DNA of 64,000 nt from Chitinophaga solisilvae (lineage in GTDB: Bacteria; Bacteroidota; Bacteroidia; Chitinophagales; Chitinophagaceae). The stretch lies in NCBI RefSeq assembly GCF_009928525.1, contig NZ_JAABOK010000003.1:372001-436000 (forward strand), read 5' to 3'. Within the stretch, counting starts at the first letter, position 1. Every line of letters starts with the position of its first letter. This document shows, one piece after another, positions 1 through 9,750 of this stretch. The notes beneath the pieces were generated by a model. That model was not told where the DNA came from, ran no database searches, and saw nothing but the letters and a program-made list of their open reading frames with translations. The translations under genes were made by a program, and so were the position numbers.

Positions 1-3000
1 CCGAATCCGCAGTACGATTACAACTGGTATGATGCGCCATCAGGCGGTACACAGGTGGCCAGCAAGGTAACCTCGTTTACTACGCCGCCGCTGACTGCTG
101 CCAAGATTTATTATGTGGAAGCAGTGGATAAGGCTACCGGCTGCGCCAGCTCACAGCGTACGAAGGTAACAGCAGACATTAACCTGTCTCCTGAACCGGT
201 ACCGTGTAGTTTTGCAACCCAACAGCAAAGCCCCATCATCAATGGCGTATGTCTGCTGTGTGCTGTAGATAATCCTGCCCTCGCGGTAGATAATAATGCT
301 AACTCTGCATCCACTATTAATGCAACGGTGGGTGCAGTAGGATATATCGGTCAGTTGCTGACCTTCCAGAATGCATATGCAGCAGGTGACAGCATTACCA
401 TGGATCTGGAAGTACCAGGTCAGGTAATTGGCGCCAGCCTGTTAGGCGGTATCAGGGTAGAAACCTACAACGGTGCCACAGCCAATAGCGATGCAAGATT
501 CCTGGACGCTGCGCTGATAAGGGTAGAATTACTGTCAACCGGTAATAAATTCAGAGTCACCTTCCCGGTAACCAAAGCCTTCACCGGCGTACTGATCAGT
601 ATCAATGGTGCCGCAGTATCCTTACTCACCAGTGTGAAAGTATACTTTGCCGCAGCATTCCCGCCACGGCCAACACCTGAACTGACCACCTACAGCACTT
701 GTGCCGGCAAGCCTGATACCCTGAAAGTAACAGGTCCTGCAGGTGCTGACATCGCCTGGTTTGATGCGGCAGTTGGCGGTACACAACTGGGAACCGGCAA
801 CATATTTATCACTCCTGCGCTGACAAGCTCAGTAACCTATTATGTACAATCAGGCAAGTACAATTGTGCTAACCCTGTAAGAGTGCCTGTACTGGTAACA
901 GTTGGCGCCGGCCCTGCCGCACCGACTGCTCCGGGTGTAACACTCTGCGCCGGTGGTAAAGCAACGCTGGTGGCCACTGCGCCTCCAGGCGTTATCTTCC
1001 ATTGGTACAAGAGCGGCACAGATACAGCGATACTGGCTACAGGTACGTCTTTCGTGACACCAACAGTAACTGCTGATACAGCTTACTATGTAGCTGCTGA
1101 TAACAATGGCTGTCTCAGTACACGCACAAGAGTACCGGTAACGGTAACAGCTGCTGCGGCCAACTTCACCGTAACGCCGACAACTACCACCGTGAGCCGC
1201 GGACAGGGAGCGCTGATCAATGCTTCCAGCACCGGTTCCGGTATCATATTCAAATGGTACAATGCTGCGGGAGACAGCGTCTTCACCGGTCCTGCATTTA
1301 ATACAGGCCCGCTGCAGGTAACCACCACATACACAGTAACTGCCGTTAATGCCGGCGGTTGCGCATCCGCGCCGATCACTGTAACAGTGAATGTATTGGG
1401 CGGTGGTACCAACGATGTGCCTTGCGATGCAGCTACCACTGAAACCAATAGCGCAAACGGTATCTGTATAGGATGTTATGTAGATAATCCTGCACTGTCT
1501 GTAGATGGCAGCACCACCACCGGAGGTACTCTCCACGTTGTTGCAGGGCTGCTGGGTGGTTACGTACAACAAACCGTGATCTTCCCGACTGCCAGCAATC
1601 CGGGCGACAGTGTGAATGTTCACCTGGCATTCCCGGTTGCCCTGGCGGATGTAGGCCTCCTCTCTTCTTTTGATGTAGCTACCTACAACGGTGCTACCTA
1701 TAATAATGACCGTGTGTCTATCGGCAACTCTCTGCTCACGCTGAGATTACTCAGTGGTAACCAGCAGGCGGTGCTGAGCTTTAAACCTAATGCAGTATTC
1801 GATCGTGTAGAACTGCGGCTCAACTCCGGCCTGGCTTCCCTCCTGAATGCAGTGAGCGTAAATTACGCGAACCGCTTTGTGGCAGCACCGGAAGTAACTG
1901 CTGATTCCGTAATAGCTTGTGCCGGCGATTCCGCTACACTCTCTATTAAGAATCCGGTGGCAGGTGTTACCTATAAATGGTATAGCCAGGCATCCGGCGG
2001 TGTGGCATTGGGTACTGGTACTTCCTTCAGGGCGGCAGCACTGACAAACGGCGCTACTTACTATGCTGAGGCTACCAAATCAAATATAGACTGTCCGAAT
2101 CCGCGCCGTAAAGCGGTGAAAGTGGTGATAGCACCTGCACCTCCTGCACCGGGCCAGCCGGCAACCGTAAATGTTTGCCTTGGTTCCAATGCGCAGCTGG
2201 CAGTGGATGCACCTAACCGCAATTACACCTATGGCTGGTACAATGCACCAACCGGTGGTACCAAACTGAATACCGACAGCGGATTTGTATTCAATGTTAT
2301 CAACGTACGTAAGGATACCATCCTGTATGTGGAAGCAGTAAACAGTTGCGGTGTAGCGTCTCCGAGACAGGCGATCGCTGTGAAAGTATCTTCTTCTCTC
2401 AGTGCGCCGATTGTTACACCTAATCCTGATTCTGTGAATCTGGGTGTACAGGCGGTACTTACTGCTTCTAACAGTGGCACCAACCTGGTATACACCTGGT
2501 ATGGCAGCCAGAATGGAAATGATAGTCTGTTTACAGGTCCGACCTATTCACCGCCAACGCAGAATACACCAGGTACTGTAGTATACTGGGTGGAAGCATC
2601 TCTTGGCGGAGGGGCAACCTGTAAGTCAATACGTGTACCTGCTACTGTAGTATACGGCAACTTCGGCAACCCGCGTCCTGTTCCGTGCGAGGGAGCAACA
2701 TCCCAGACTATCGGCGGCAGCGGCCTGCTGGTGCTGGGCAATGTATACAACCCGCAGCTGGCTGTAGATAATGATGCTACAACCGCATCCTCACTGGTTA
2801 TCAATGTGGGTGCACTGAACGCACAGGTATGGGAAAGAGCTAAATTCAACGGTGTTTCTGTAGCGGGTGATACTGTAAGGGTATTACTCTCCAATCCAAG
2901 TGTGGTGCTCTCCGCACAATTGCTGGGTGGCATACAGCTCACTACTTATAATGGTACCACTCCGGGTGATTCCCTGATGGCCAACAACCCGCTGATTAAA

Positions 3001-6000
3001 CTGACGCTTCTGAGCAACAACTCTCAGGCACTGCTGGAATTCGTTCCAACCAAACAGTTTGATGCAGTTGAGGTGAAACTGAAGTCCGGCATTGTAGCCG
3101 CACTGACAGAAGTAGGCTTCAACTACGCACAGCGTGCACTGGTACAACCTGTAGTACAGGCTAATCAGGTGGCTGTCTGCGCAGGTAACACCGCTACACT
3201 GAATGTACAGAATCCGGCTGCCGGTATCACGTACCGCTGGTATACATCCAACGGTACCTACCTGGCAGGTAAAGATGGTCCGTCATTCACTACCGGTGCG
3301 CTCAGTAAGGATACTACCTTCTTTGTGGAAGCATTCCGTAATGGTTGCGCCAGCAAAGGAAAATCGATGGCTAGCGTGAAAGTAGCAGCGGCTCCTGCAG
3401 CTCCTGCTGTATTGTCTGCAGATGTTAAAGTCTGCACAGGCGCTAATGCCGACCTGGCTATAGCTACTCCGGCGAAAGGTTACACCTATAACTGGTACAA
3501 TGTAGCCACCGGCGGTACCAAACTGAATACCGACAGCGGCTTTGTATTCAGAGTAATGAATGTAACAGCACCTGCTACCTACTATGTAGAAGCAGTGAAT
3601 GATAGCTGTAAAACAATATCTGCCACCAGAACAGCGGTGAAAGTAAGCACTGCTGCGGCACTGGATGTTCCGAAAGTGACTCCTGCAACAGACACCGTAG
3701 TGGTGAATCAGCAGGCGATATTCACTGCAAGTGCAGCTACTGCCAATACCGTGTTCTACTGGTTCAGAACACAGACCAGCACCGATACGCTCTTCAAGGG
3801 AGCTGTTTATGCGGCGCCTGCTTCAGCGACTCCGGGTACTGTAACCTTCTGGGTGGAAGCTGCCCTGCCGGGTGCTACTGTTTGTAAGTCTGCAAGAGTA
3901 CCTGCAACGGCCATCACCATACCAGACAGAAATGATCCGGTACCGTGTGAAGGTGCAACCGGTCAGACAATCGGCGGCTCCGGCCTGCTGGTTCTGGGTA
4001 ACGTTTATAACCCGCAACTGGCTGTAGATAACAGCGCCAATACGGCTGCTTCCCTGGTCATCAACCTGGGCGCACTGAATGCCTCCGTTTGGGAAAAGGC
4101 TACCTTCTCCGGTGGTGTATCTGCTCCGGGCGATACCGTGAAAGTATTGCTGTCCAACCCAAGTGTAATACTCTCTGCCGCAGTACTGGCAAGTGTTCAG
4201 CTGACCAGTTATAACGGCAGCACCCGGGGAGACTCCATCCTGGTGTCCAACCCGCTGTTACACCTGGAATTACTCAGCGGTAACAGAGGCGCGCTCCTGT
4301 CCTTCGTTCCAACCAAACCATTTGATGGTGTGGAAGTGAAACTGAAATCAGGTATTCTGGGCGCTCTGACAGAAATAGGATTTAACTACGCTCAACGCGC
4401 CCTCGTACAACCAACTGTACAGGTAAGCAGCGCCAGCGTATGTAAGGGTGGAAGAGCAACGCTGAAAGTGGTGAACCCGGCTCCGGGTGTAACCTACAGC
4501 TGGTTCGACAACAGAGGCAACCGCCTGCTGGATAGCATAGCGTATGTGACACCGGCCACACTGGATTCCGGTACTTACGTTTACTTCGCAAGAGCTACCA
4601 GAAACGGTTGTCAGGGTGCAGCATCTGCTCCTGCTCAGGTAAGAGTACTGGGTGCTCCCGGAGTGCCGGTACCAACCAACGGTAACAATGCTACCACCTG
4701 TCTGAATACGCCGGTTACACTGAGCGTAAACCCGGTAGCAGGTGTAACCTTCAACTGGTACGATGCAGCTACCGGCGGTGCTAAACTGGCATCCAATACC
4801 AATACATACACAACGCCGGCTAATCTGGCAGCAGGTACATACAACTTCTATATTGAAGCGGTAAATGGTAACAACTGTACCAATGACAGCGCCCGTGCGA
4901 AGATTACTCTCCGTGTAGACAGCGCAGCTACTGCTGCAGACATCAATGCGGCAGACCAGGTGATCTGCGCAGGCGGAACTGCGGTACTGACACCAACTAC
5001 CACTACAGTTCAGAATCCTGTATTCAAATGGTACGCTAACCCTGATAAGACAGGACCAATCACTACCGGTGTAAGCGCTACAGGCGTACTCACCATCCCT
5101 GGTCTTGCAGTAGGTACCTACACTTATTATGTGAGCGTAAGCAACGCCGGTAAGTGTGAAAACGCAGCAGGCGCACTCAAAGCGGTGAAAGTAACCGTTA
5201 ATAAAGCATCTGCCGCAACCGACATCATCGCAGCAGATACAACGGTATGTGCGCAGACAACAGTAACGTTGAAAGCATCTTCCACTACAGTTACCAACCC
5301 GGTATTCAAATGGTACGCTGACGCAGCGCTGAAAACACTGCTGCAAACCGGCGCCACTTATACTACCGGTACTATCACAGCCACCACTACTTTCTACGTA
5401 ACAGTGGAAGGAAGCAACAGCTGCGCAAACACTGCAGGTAATGCCAAAGCGGTAACCGTATCTGTAACAAGTCTGCCAGCGCCGGTTATTGATGCATCCA
5501 GTATCAGTATCTGTGCAGGCGACAGCGCAACACTTACTGTGAAAAATGCATTGCCATCACTCACTTACCGCTGGTACAGCACGGCAACAGGTGGTACGCC
5601 ACTGTTCACCGGACCGGTGTATGTAGTGAAAGGACTCACTGCTTCCGCAGACTTCTATGCAGAAGTATCTGCCGGCAGCTGTGCAGGTGCGGCAAGAACT
5701 AAAGTATCCATAGGTGTTGGTACAGCTCCTGTACCAATCCTCGAATCCAATAATGTAACAGTTTGTCAGGGTGGTACAGCCATACTGAAAGTAACATCTT
5801 CCACAACCGGCATCACCTACAAATGGTATACAGCAGCAACCGGCGGTACGCTCCTGTTCACCGGACCAATCTTTACCACTCCTGTAGTTAATACTACTAC
5901 CCAGTTCTATGTGGAAGCAGTAGGTACCGGACAGTGTGGTAAACCATCAGCCCGTGCAACGGCTACCGTTAATGCTGTACCGGTTCCGGCAGCGCCAGTA

Positions 6001-8583
6001 ATCGTAACGCCAAACGTGAGTACATGTATCGGTCAGAACATAAGCCTGGCTATACAGAATCCGCAGGCCGGCGTCACCTACCAATGGTTCACTGCAGCTA
6101 CAGGTGGTACCCTGGTATTTACCGGTCCGGTTTACAATGTAATTGCAAACAGCAACGTGACCTACTACGTACAGGCACTTGTTGGCGGTGGTTGCCCAAG
6201 CGCTACCAGATCAGTGGCAACAATAACAGTGAATACAGTACCGGCTACTCCGGAAATCACTGCTTCTTCCCTGTCAGTATGTGCAGGCGGCACCGTAACA
6301 CTGGGTATTAAGAATCCGGTGGCAGGCACTATCTATCGCTGGTATAATGCAGCAACAGGTGGTACGCTCCTGGCAACAGGCACCAGCTTCACAACCGGAG
6401 CGCTGACAGCTAACACTGATTTCTATGTAGAAGCCAGCAACGGCAACTGCGCAGGCACGGTTAGAGCGAAAGTATCCATAGGTGTAGGTCAGGCGCCAAC
6501 ACCAATACTTGAAGCCAATAATGTAACAGTATGTCAGGGTGGTAAGGCAACCTTGCGTGTAATATCTGCAGCCAATAATGTAACCTACAGATGGTATACT
6601 ACAGCTACAGGTGGTACGGCAATATTCACCGGCCCGACATTCACAACGGATCCGCTCACCAATTCCATGGACTTCTATGTAGAAGCTACCGGAAATTCCG
6701 GCCAATGTGGCAATCCGTCTGCAAGGGTGAAAGCGGTAGTAACCGTAACAACAGCGCCTGCAGCACCGGAAGTAACAGCAACCACGCTGAGAGCTTGCGC
6801 AGGTACAGGTGTAACAGTATCCGTGAAGAACCAGCAGGCAGGTATCACCTACCAATGGTACAACGCAGCTACCGGTGGTACGTTGCTCTTCACCGGTCCG
6901 GTTTATAATGTACCGGTTGTTAACAGCAACACTACCTTCTATGTACAGGCCAATGTAGGTACCGGATGCTCCAGCGCAACAAGAACAGGCGTTACAGTAA
7001 CGGTAGATCCTTCACCGGCAACACCAACAGTATCATCAGACAATGTCAGAACCTGCATAGGCGGTACAGCTACCTTCGCCGTTCAGAACCCGGATCCTGC
7101 GGTTACCTACCGCTGGTACAGCGCACCATCCAACGGTACGCTCCTGGCAACCGGCACCAGCTATACCACCGGACCGCTGGCACTCACTACTACCTTCTAT
7201 CTGGAAGCAATCAACAGTGCAGGCTGCAGCAGCGTACGTAAAGGCTTGACAGCAACAGTGGTAAGCACTATCGATCCGCCGCTTGCTGATCCGGCAACTA
7301 CCTGCGCAGGCCAGACAATAGTACTCAGTGTGAAAGGCAGACAGGCAGGTGTCATCTATAACTGGTATACTACAGCCACAGGCGGTACACCGGTATTCAC
7401 AGGCGCAGACTTTACCATCACGCCAAATACAGGCATCACATACTACCTGGGCGCAGCTACCAGCGGCGGATGCACCAGCGCCAGCAGAACACCGGTAATC
7501 GTAACCGTAAACCCTGCACCTGCTGTTCCGGCAGTAGCCAATGCAACCATTGCTACCTGTCTGAACCAGCGCGCAACGCTGAATGTACTCAACCCTGACG
7601 CTACACTCACCTACAGATGGTATACAACGCCAACAGGCGGTACACCAGTAGCAACCGGCGCTACTTACACTACGCCGCCGGTAACTGCTAACCAGATGTA
7701 CTACCTGGAAGCGGTGAACAGCAACAGCTGCCCAAGTGCAACGCGCACCGCTGTCAGCGTAACTGCTACCGGATCACCTGTAGCACCGACCGTAACAGGT
7801 AACGAAACAGGTATCTGCCCTGGCAAAACAGCCACACTAACGGCTACATCAACCACTGCAGGTGCAAACTTCCGCTGGTACAGCGCAGCAACAGGCGGTA
7901 ATCCGTTGTTCACAGGAGCAACATTTACTACCAACGCACTGACAGCAAATACTACCTACTATGTGGAAGTATTCACTACCGGAGGTTGTGTAAGCACAGT
8001 AAGAACGGCAGCAGAAGTAACCATCCTGCAACCGCTGGCTACACCGAACGTAGTGGTGGATAATACAACAGCTACCAGCATTACCTTCCGCTGGAACCCT
8101 GTTCCAGATGCTCAACGGTATGAAGTATCACTCGATAATGGTGTCACCTTCATCCCGCCAAGCTCCGGCAACACCGGTACCACTCATACCGTATCCGGCC
8201 TGCAGCCTAATCAGACGGCAACGATCAGGGTAAGAGCCATTGGAAACGCAGACTGTCAGGCAAGCACCTTGTCTAACGGTGTAACCGGTACCACTACCAA
8301 CCCGCAGGGCAATAACATCTACGTGCCGAACCTCTTCAGTCCGAACGGAGATGGTGTGAATGATATCGAATATGTATACAGCACCGCTATTGCTCAGCTG
8401 GAATTCAGGATCTACAATCAGTGGGGTCAGCTGGTATTCACATCCAAAGATCAACGTCAGGGATGGGATGGTACCATGAGCGGAGTGAAACAACCGGTAG
8501 GCGTATACGTATACATCGTGAAGGCTACCATGCGCGACGGTACTGTAGTTATGAAGAAAGGTAACGTGACCCTCATGAGATAG
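1..8583 (+). CDS. Giant Ig-repeat T9SS adhesin, gliding-motility type C-terminus (5' end outside window)
   Basis: The frame is open from base 1, so the start lies upstream; about 2,860 codons are visible. It is built of Ig-like units with a conserved W-Y core, an A-T-G-G-T turn and a Y-Y-V-E-A strand, of the kind associated with CHU_C proteins. Four larger modules of about 185 residues each begin near a V-P-C motif (Cys codons at 205, 1423, 2686, 3946). About fourteen tandem Ig units follow to base 8030, then a fibronectin-III-like domain (about 8035-8300). The last 90 residues match the gliding-motility-associated (type B) sorting domain: a VPNLFSPNGDGVND motif, IYNQWGQLVF, then W-D-G and P-V-G-V-Y-V-Y. 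Such domains direct export by the type IX system. A SprB-like surface adhesin is inferred; its ligand is unknown. Confidence 0.93.
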   Translation, partial: PNPQYDYNWYDAPSGGTQVASKVTSFTTPPLTAAKIYYVEAVDKATGCASSQRTKVTADINLSPEPVPCSFATQQQSPIINGVCLLCAVDNPALAVDNNANSASTINATVGAVGYIGQLLTFQNAYAAGDSITMDLEVPGQVIGASLLGGIRVETYNGATANSDARFLDAALIRVELLSTGNKFRVTFPVTKAFTGVLISINGAAVSLLTSVKVYFAAAFPPRPTPELTTYSTCAGKPDTLKVTGPAGADIAWFDAAVGGTQLGTGNIFITPALTSSVTYYVQSGKYNCANPVRVPVLVTVGAGPAAPTAPGVTLCAGGKATLVATAPPGVIFHWYKSGTDTAILATGTSFVTPTVTADTAYYVAADNNGCLSTRTRVPVTVTAAAANFTVTPTTTTVSRGQGALINASSTGSGIIFKWYNAAGDSVFTGPAFNTGPLQVTTTYTVTAVNAGGCASAPITVTVNVLGGGTNDVPCDAATTETNSANGICIGCYVDNPALSVDGSTTTGGTLHVVAGLLGGYVQQTVIFPTASNPGDSVNVHLAFPVALADVGLLSSFDVATYNGATYNNDRVSIGNSLLTLRLLSGNQQAVLSFKPNAVFDRVELRLNSGLASLLNAVSVNYANRFVAAPEVTADSVIACAGDSATLSIKNPVAGVTYKWYSQASGGVALGTGTSFRAAALTNGATYYAEATKSNIDCPNPRRKAVKVVIAPAPPAPGQPATVNVCLGSNAQLAVDAPNRNYTYGWYNAPTGGTKLNTDSGFVFNVINVRKDTILYVEAVNSCGVASPRQAIAVKVSSSLSAPIVTPNPDSVNLGVQAVLTASNSGTNLVYTWYGSQNGNDSLFTGPTYSPPTQNTPGTVVYWVEASLGGGATCKSIRVPATVVYGNFGNPRPVPCEGATSQTIGGSGLLVLGNVYNPQLAVDNDATTASSLVINVGALNAQVWERAKFNGVSVAGDTVRVLLSNPSVVLSAQLLGGIQLTTYNGTTPGDSLMANNPLIKLTLLSNNSQALLEFVPTKQFDAVEVKLKSGIVAALTEVGFNYAQRALVQPVVQANQVAVCAGNTATLNVQNPAAGITYRWYTSNGTYLAGKDGPSFTTGALSKDTTFFVEAFRNGCASKGKSMASVKVAAAPAAPAVLSADVKVCTGANADLAIATPAKGYTYNWYNVATGGTKLNTDSGFVFRVMNVTAPATYYVEAVNDSCKTISATRTAVKVSTAAALDVPKVTPATDTVVVNQQAIFTASAATANTVFYWFRTQTSTDTLFKGAVYAAPASATPGTVTFWVEAALPGATVCKSARVPATAITIPDRNDPVPCEGATGQTIGGSGLLVLGNVYNPQLAVDNSANTAASLVINLGALNASVWEKATFSGGVSAPGDTVKVLLSNPSVILSAAVLASVQLTSYNGSTRGDSILVSNPLLHLELLSGNRGALLSFVPTKPFDGVEVKLKSGILGALTEIGFNYAQRALVQPTVQVSSASVCKGGRATLKVVNPAPGVTYSWFDNRGNRLLDSIAYVTPATLDSGTYVYFARATRNGCQGAASAPAQVRVLGAPGVPVPTNGNNATTCLNTPVTLSVNPVAGVTFNWYDAATGGAKLASNTNTYTTPANLAAGTYNFYIEAVNGNNCTNDSARAKITLRVDSAATAADINAADQVICAGGTAVLTPTTTTVQNPVFKWYANPDKTGPITTGVSATGVLTIPGLAVGTYTYYVSVSNAGKCENAAGALKAVKVTVNKASAATDIIAADTTVCAQTTVTLKASSTTVTNPVFKWYADAALKTLLQTGATYTTGTITATTTFYVTVEGSNSCANTAGNAKAVTVSVTSLPAPVIDASSISICAGDSATLTVKNALPSLTYRWYSTATGGTPLFTGPVYVVKGLTASADFYAEVSAGSCAGAARTKVSIGVGTAPVPILESNNVTVCQGGTAILKVTSSTTGITYKWYTAATGGTLLFTGPIFTTPVVNTTTQFYVEAVGTGQCGKPSARATATVNAVPVPAAPVIVTPNVSTCIGQNISLAIQNPQAGVTYQWFTAATGGTLVFTGPVYNVIANSNVTYYVQALVGGGCPSATRSVATITVNTVPATPEITASSLSVCAGGTVTLGIKNPVAGTIYRWYNAATGGTLLATGTSFTTGALTANTDFYVEASNGNCAGTVRAKVSIGVGQAPTPILEANNVTVCQGGKATLRVISAANNVTYRWYTTATGGTAIFTGPTFTTDPLTNSMDFYVEATGNSGQCGNPSARVKAVVTVTTAPAAPEVTATTLRACAGTGVTVSVKNQQAGITYQWYNAATGGTLLFTGPVYNVPVVNSNTTFYVQANVGTGCSSATRTGVTVTVDPSPATPTVSSDNVRTCIGGTATFAVQNPDPAVTYRWYSAPSNGTLLATGTSYTTGPLALTTTFYLEAINSAGCSSVRKGLTATVVSTIDPPLADPATTCAGQTIVLSVKGRQAGVIYNWYTTATGGTPVFTGADFTITPNTGITYYLGAATSGGCTSASRTPVIVTVNPAPAVPAVANATIATCLNQRATLNVLNPDATLTYRWYTTPTGGTPVATGATYTTPPVTANQMYYLEAVNSNSCPSATRTAVSVTATGSPVAPTVTGNETGICPGKTATLTATSTTAGANFRWYSAATGGNPLFTGATFTTNALTANTTYYVEVFTTGGCVSTVRTAAEVTILQPLATPNVVVDNTTATSITFRWNPVPDAQRYEVSLDNGVTFIPPSSGNTGTTHTVSGLQPNQTATIRVRAIGNADCQASTLSNGVTGTTTNPQGNNIYVPNLFSPNGDGVNDIEYVYSTAIAQLEFRIYNQWGQLVFTSKDQRQGWDGTMSGVKQPVGVYVYIVKATMRDGTVVMKKGNVTLMR
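193..4420 (+). repeat. Higher-order repeat of about 1.26 kb in the adhesin gene, four copies
   Basis: Four copies of a composite unit (one V-P-C module followed by about three Ig-like domains) recur with Cys codons at 205, 1423, 2686 and 3946. The spacings are 1218, 1263 and 1260 bases, all multiples of three. Copies three and four are the closest to each other: their V-P-C modules share long stretches such as GGSGLLVLGNVYNPQLAVDN. This suggests recent duplication or gene conversion inside the gene. Confidence 0.8.
5467..6770 (+). repeat. Triple-Ig supra-repeat in the adhesin gene, two copies
   Basis: Three consecutive Ig-like domains are repeated once, with a period of about 768 bases. The marker KVSIGVG occurs near 5700 and again near 6470. 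It is followed each time by a domain starting P-I-L-E-(S/A)-N-N-V-T-V-C-Q-G-G and then by one containing T-G-P-V-Y-N-V. This is a second repeat level, distinct from the 1.26 kb period upstream. Confidence 0.7.
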
Positions 8584-8620
8584 TCACGGAAAGAATGAAA
8601 GCAAAATGAATTAATTATAG

Positions 8621-8653
8621 CCGGGATGCAGGTTGCATCTGCCTGTATCCCGG
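8621..8653 (+). other. Intergenic hairpin between adhesin and SprF-like gene
   Basis: A 12-bp stem (8621-8632 with 8642-8653, one mismatch that can pair as G-U) closes a 9-base loop. No strong T-tract follows, so it may be a processing or attenuation hairpin that lowers expression of the downstream gene rather than a full terminator. Confidence 0.45.
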
Positions 8654-8682
8654 TTAATCTTGAACAAGTAAAAAATGTTCCT

Positions 8683-9690
8683 ATGAAAAGGATCTTTATT
8701 GTTGCAATACTTTTTTGGAGCAGTTTGTTGCCCAGGCTGGCCGAAGCCCAGGTGGACCCGCACTTTTCACAGTATTATGCGTATCCGCTGTGGCTAAATC
8801 CTGCACTGACAGGTGTGATTGATGGTGATTACAGGATTAGCGGCGATTACCGCAATCAATGGGCTAACTATGGTAAACCGTTCTCCACTGCAGGTATTTC
8901 CGTAGATGCCGCTACCAACAAAAATCTCGGCGTAGGATTGAATGTCATCAATATGGCTGCCGGGGATGCAGGATATAATTACTTCAATGCCATGGCAAGC
9001 GTATCCTATACGGGCGTAAGATTTGGCGCTACTAAAACCAGCCAGATTACCTTCGGTATTCAGGGTGGTATCATCAACCGCCGCGTGGATCCTGCAAAAT
9101 TCCAGACAGGCAGCCAGTATCAGCCGGTGATAGGATATGATCCCAGCATCGCTAACGGGGAGAACGTTACCACCACCTCCTCCACGGTATTCGATGCCGG
9201 TGCAGGCGCCATGTTCTTCGACGGTAACCCTAACCACACACTGAACCCGTTTGTGGGCTTTGCTGCGGCACACCTTACCAGTCCGAAAGATCCGTTTGCT
9301 TCTAACGGAGAAGAAAAGAAACTGCCCGTAAGATACCAGGTACATGGCGGTACCAGAATTAAATTAAACGACGCGGTAAGCATCACCCCTACCGGATTAT
9401 ACATGCGGCAGGGAAATGCAGAAGAAATAGTGGCCGGCGCATATGCGTCACTGATGGTTAACCCGGAATTCGACTTCCTGGTGGGCGGTAACTACCGCTT
9501 CAATGATGCTGTAATTCCATTTGCCGGATTCCACTTTAAAGGTTTCGTACTGGGCCTCAGCTACGATGCCAACACATCCAATATGCGTCGCCTGGTAAAT
9601 GGAAGCCAGAGCTTTGAAGTATCCCTTTCCTTTATCAGCCGTAAAAGAAGAATACTTGGTGAAGAATACTTTATCTGCCCAAGATTATAA
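8683..9690 (+). CDS. PorP/SprF family type IX secretion membrane protein
   Basis: The protein has 335 residues from the ATG at 8683, chosen because it begins a clear signal peptide (MKRIFIVAILFWSS, ending A-E-A-Q). An upstream in-frame ATG at 8626 would add 19 residues without signal character. The mature N-terminus carries the family hallmark D-P-H-F-S-Q-Y-Y followed by N-P-A-L-T-G, and the rest alternates as an outer-membrane beta-barrel. Members of this family sit in the outer membrane and are needed for secretion or anchoring of proteins with type B C-terminal signals, often encoded next door. Here the adhesin ends 100 bases upstream, so this is its likely dedicated partner. The C-terminus (S-F-I-S-R-K-R-R) is typical of the family. 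Confidence 0.9.
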   Translation: MKRIFIVAILFWSSLLPRLAEAQVDPHFSQYYAYPLWLNPALTGVIDGDYRISGDYRNQWANYGKPFSTAGISVDAATNKNLGVGLNVINMAAGDAGYNYFNAMASVSYTGVRFGATKTSQITFGIQGGIINRRVDPAKFQTGSQYQPVIGYDPSIANGENVTTTSSTVFDAGAGAMFFDGNPNHTLNPFVGFAAAHLTSPKDPFASNGEEKKLPVRYQVHGGTRIKLNDAVSITPTGLYMRQGNAEEIVAGAYASLMVNPEFDFLVGGNYRFNDAVIPFAGFHFKGFVLGLSYDANTSNMRRLVNGSQSFEVSLSFISRKRRILGEEYFICPRL

Positions 9691-9750
9691 AAGCTGGAAC
9701 TGATGAGAATGGAGGAAAATATTTATACAGAACATAGAAATGGAACCCTC

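Noticed and set aside
850..1623. Minus-strand open frames inside the adhesin repeats (also 4348-5346, 6274-6855)
   Set aside because: They recur wherever the Ig repeat recurs, with Cys- and Tyr-rich nonsense translations.
4430..8030. Regular repeat spacing suggesting a CRISPR-like array
   Set aside because: The period is about 255 bases, always in frame, and encodes Ig-like domains; there are no short identical repeats with unique spacers.
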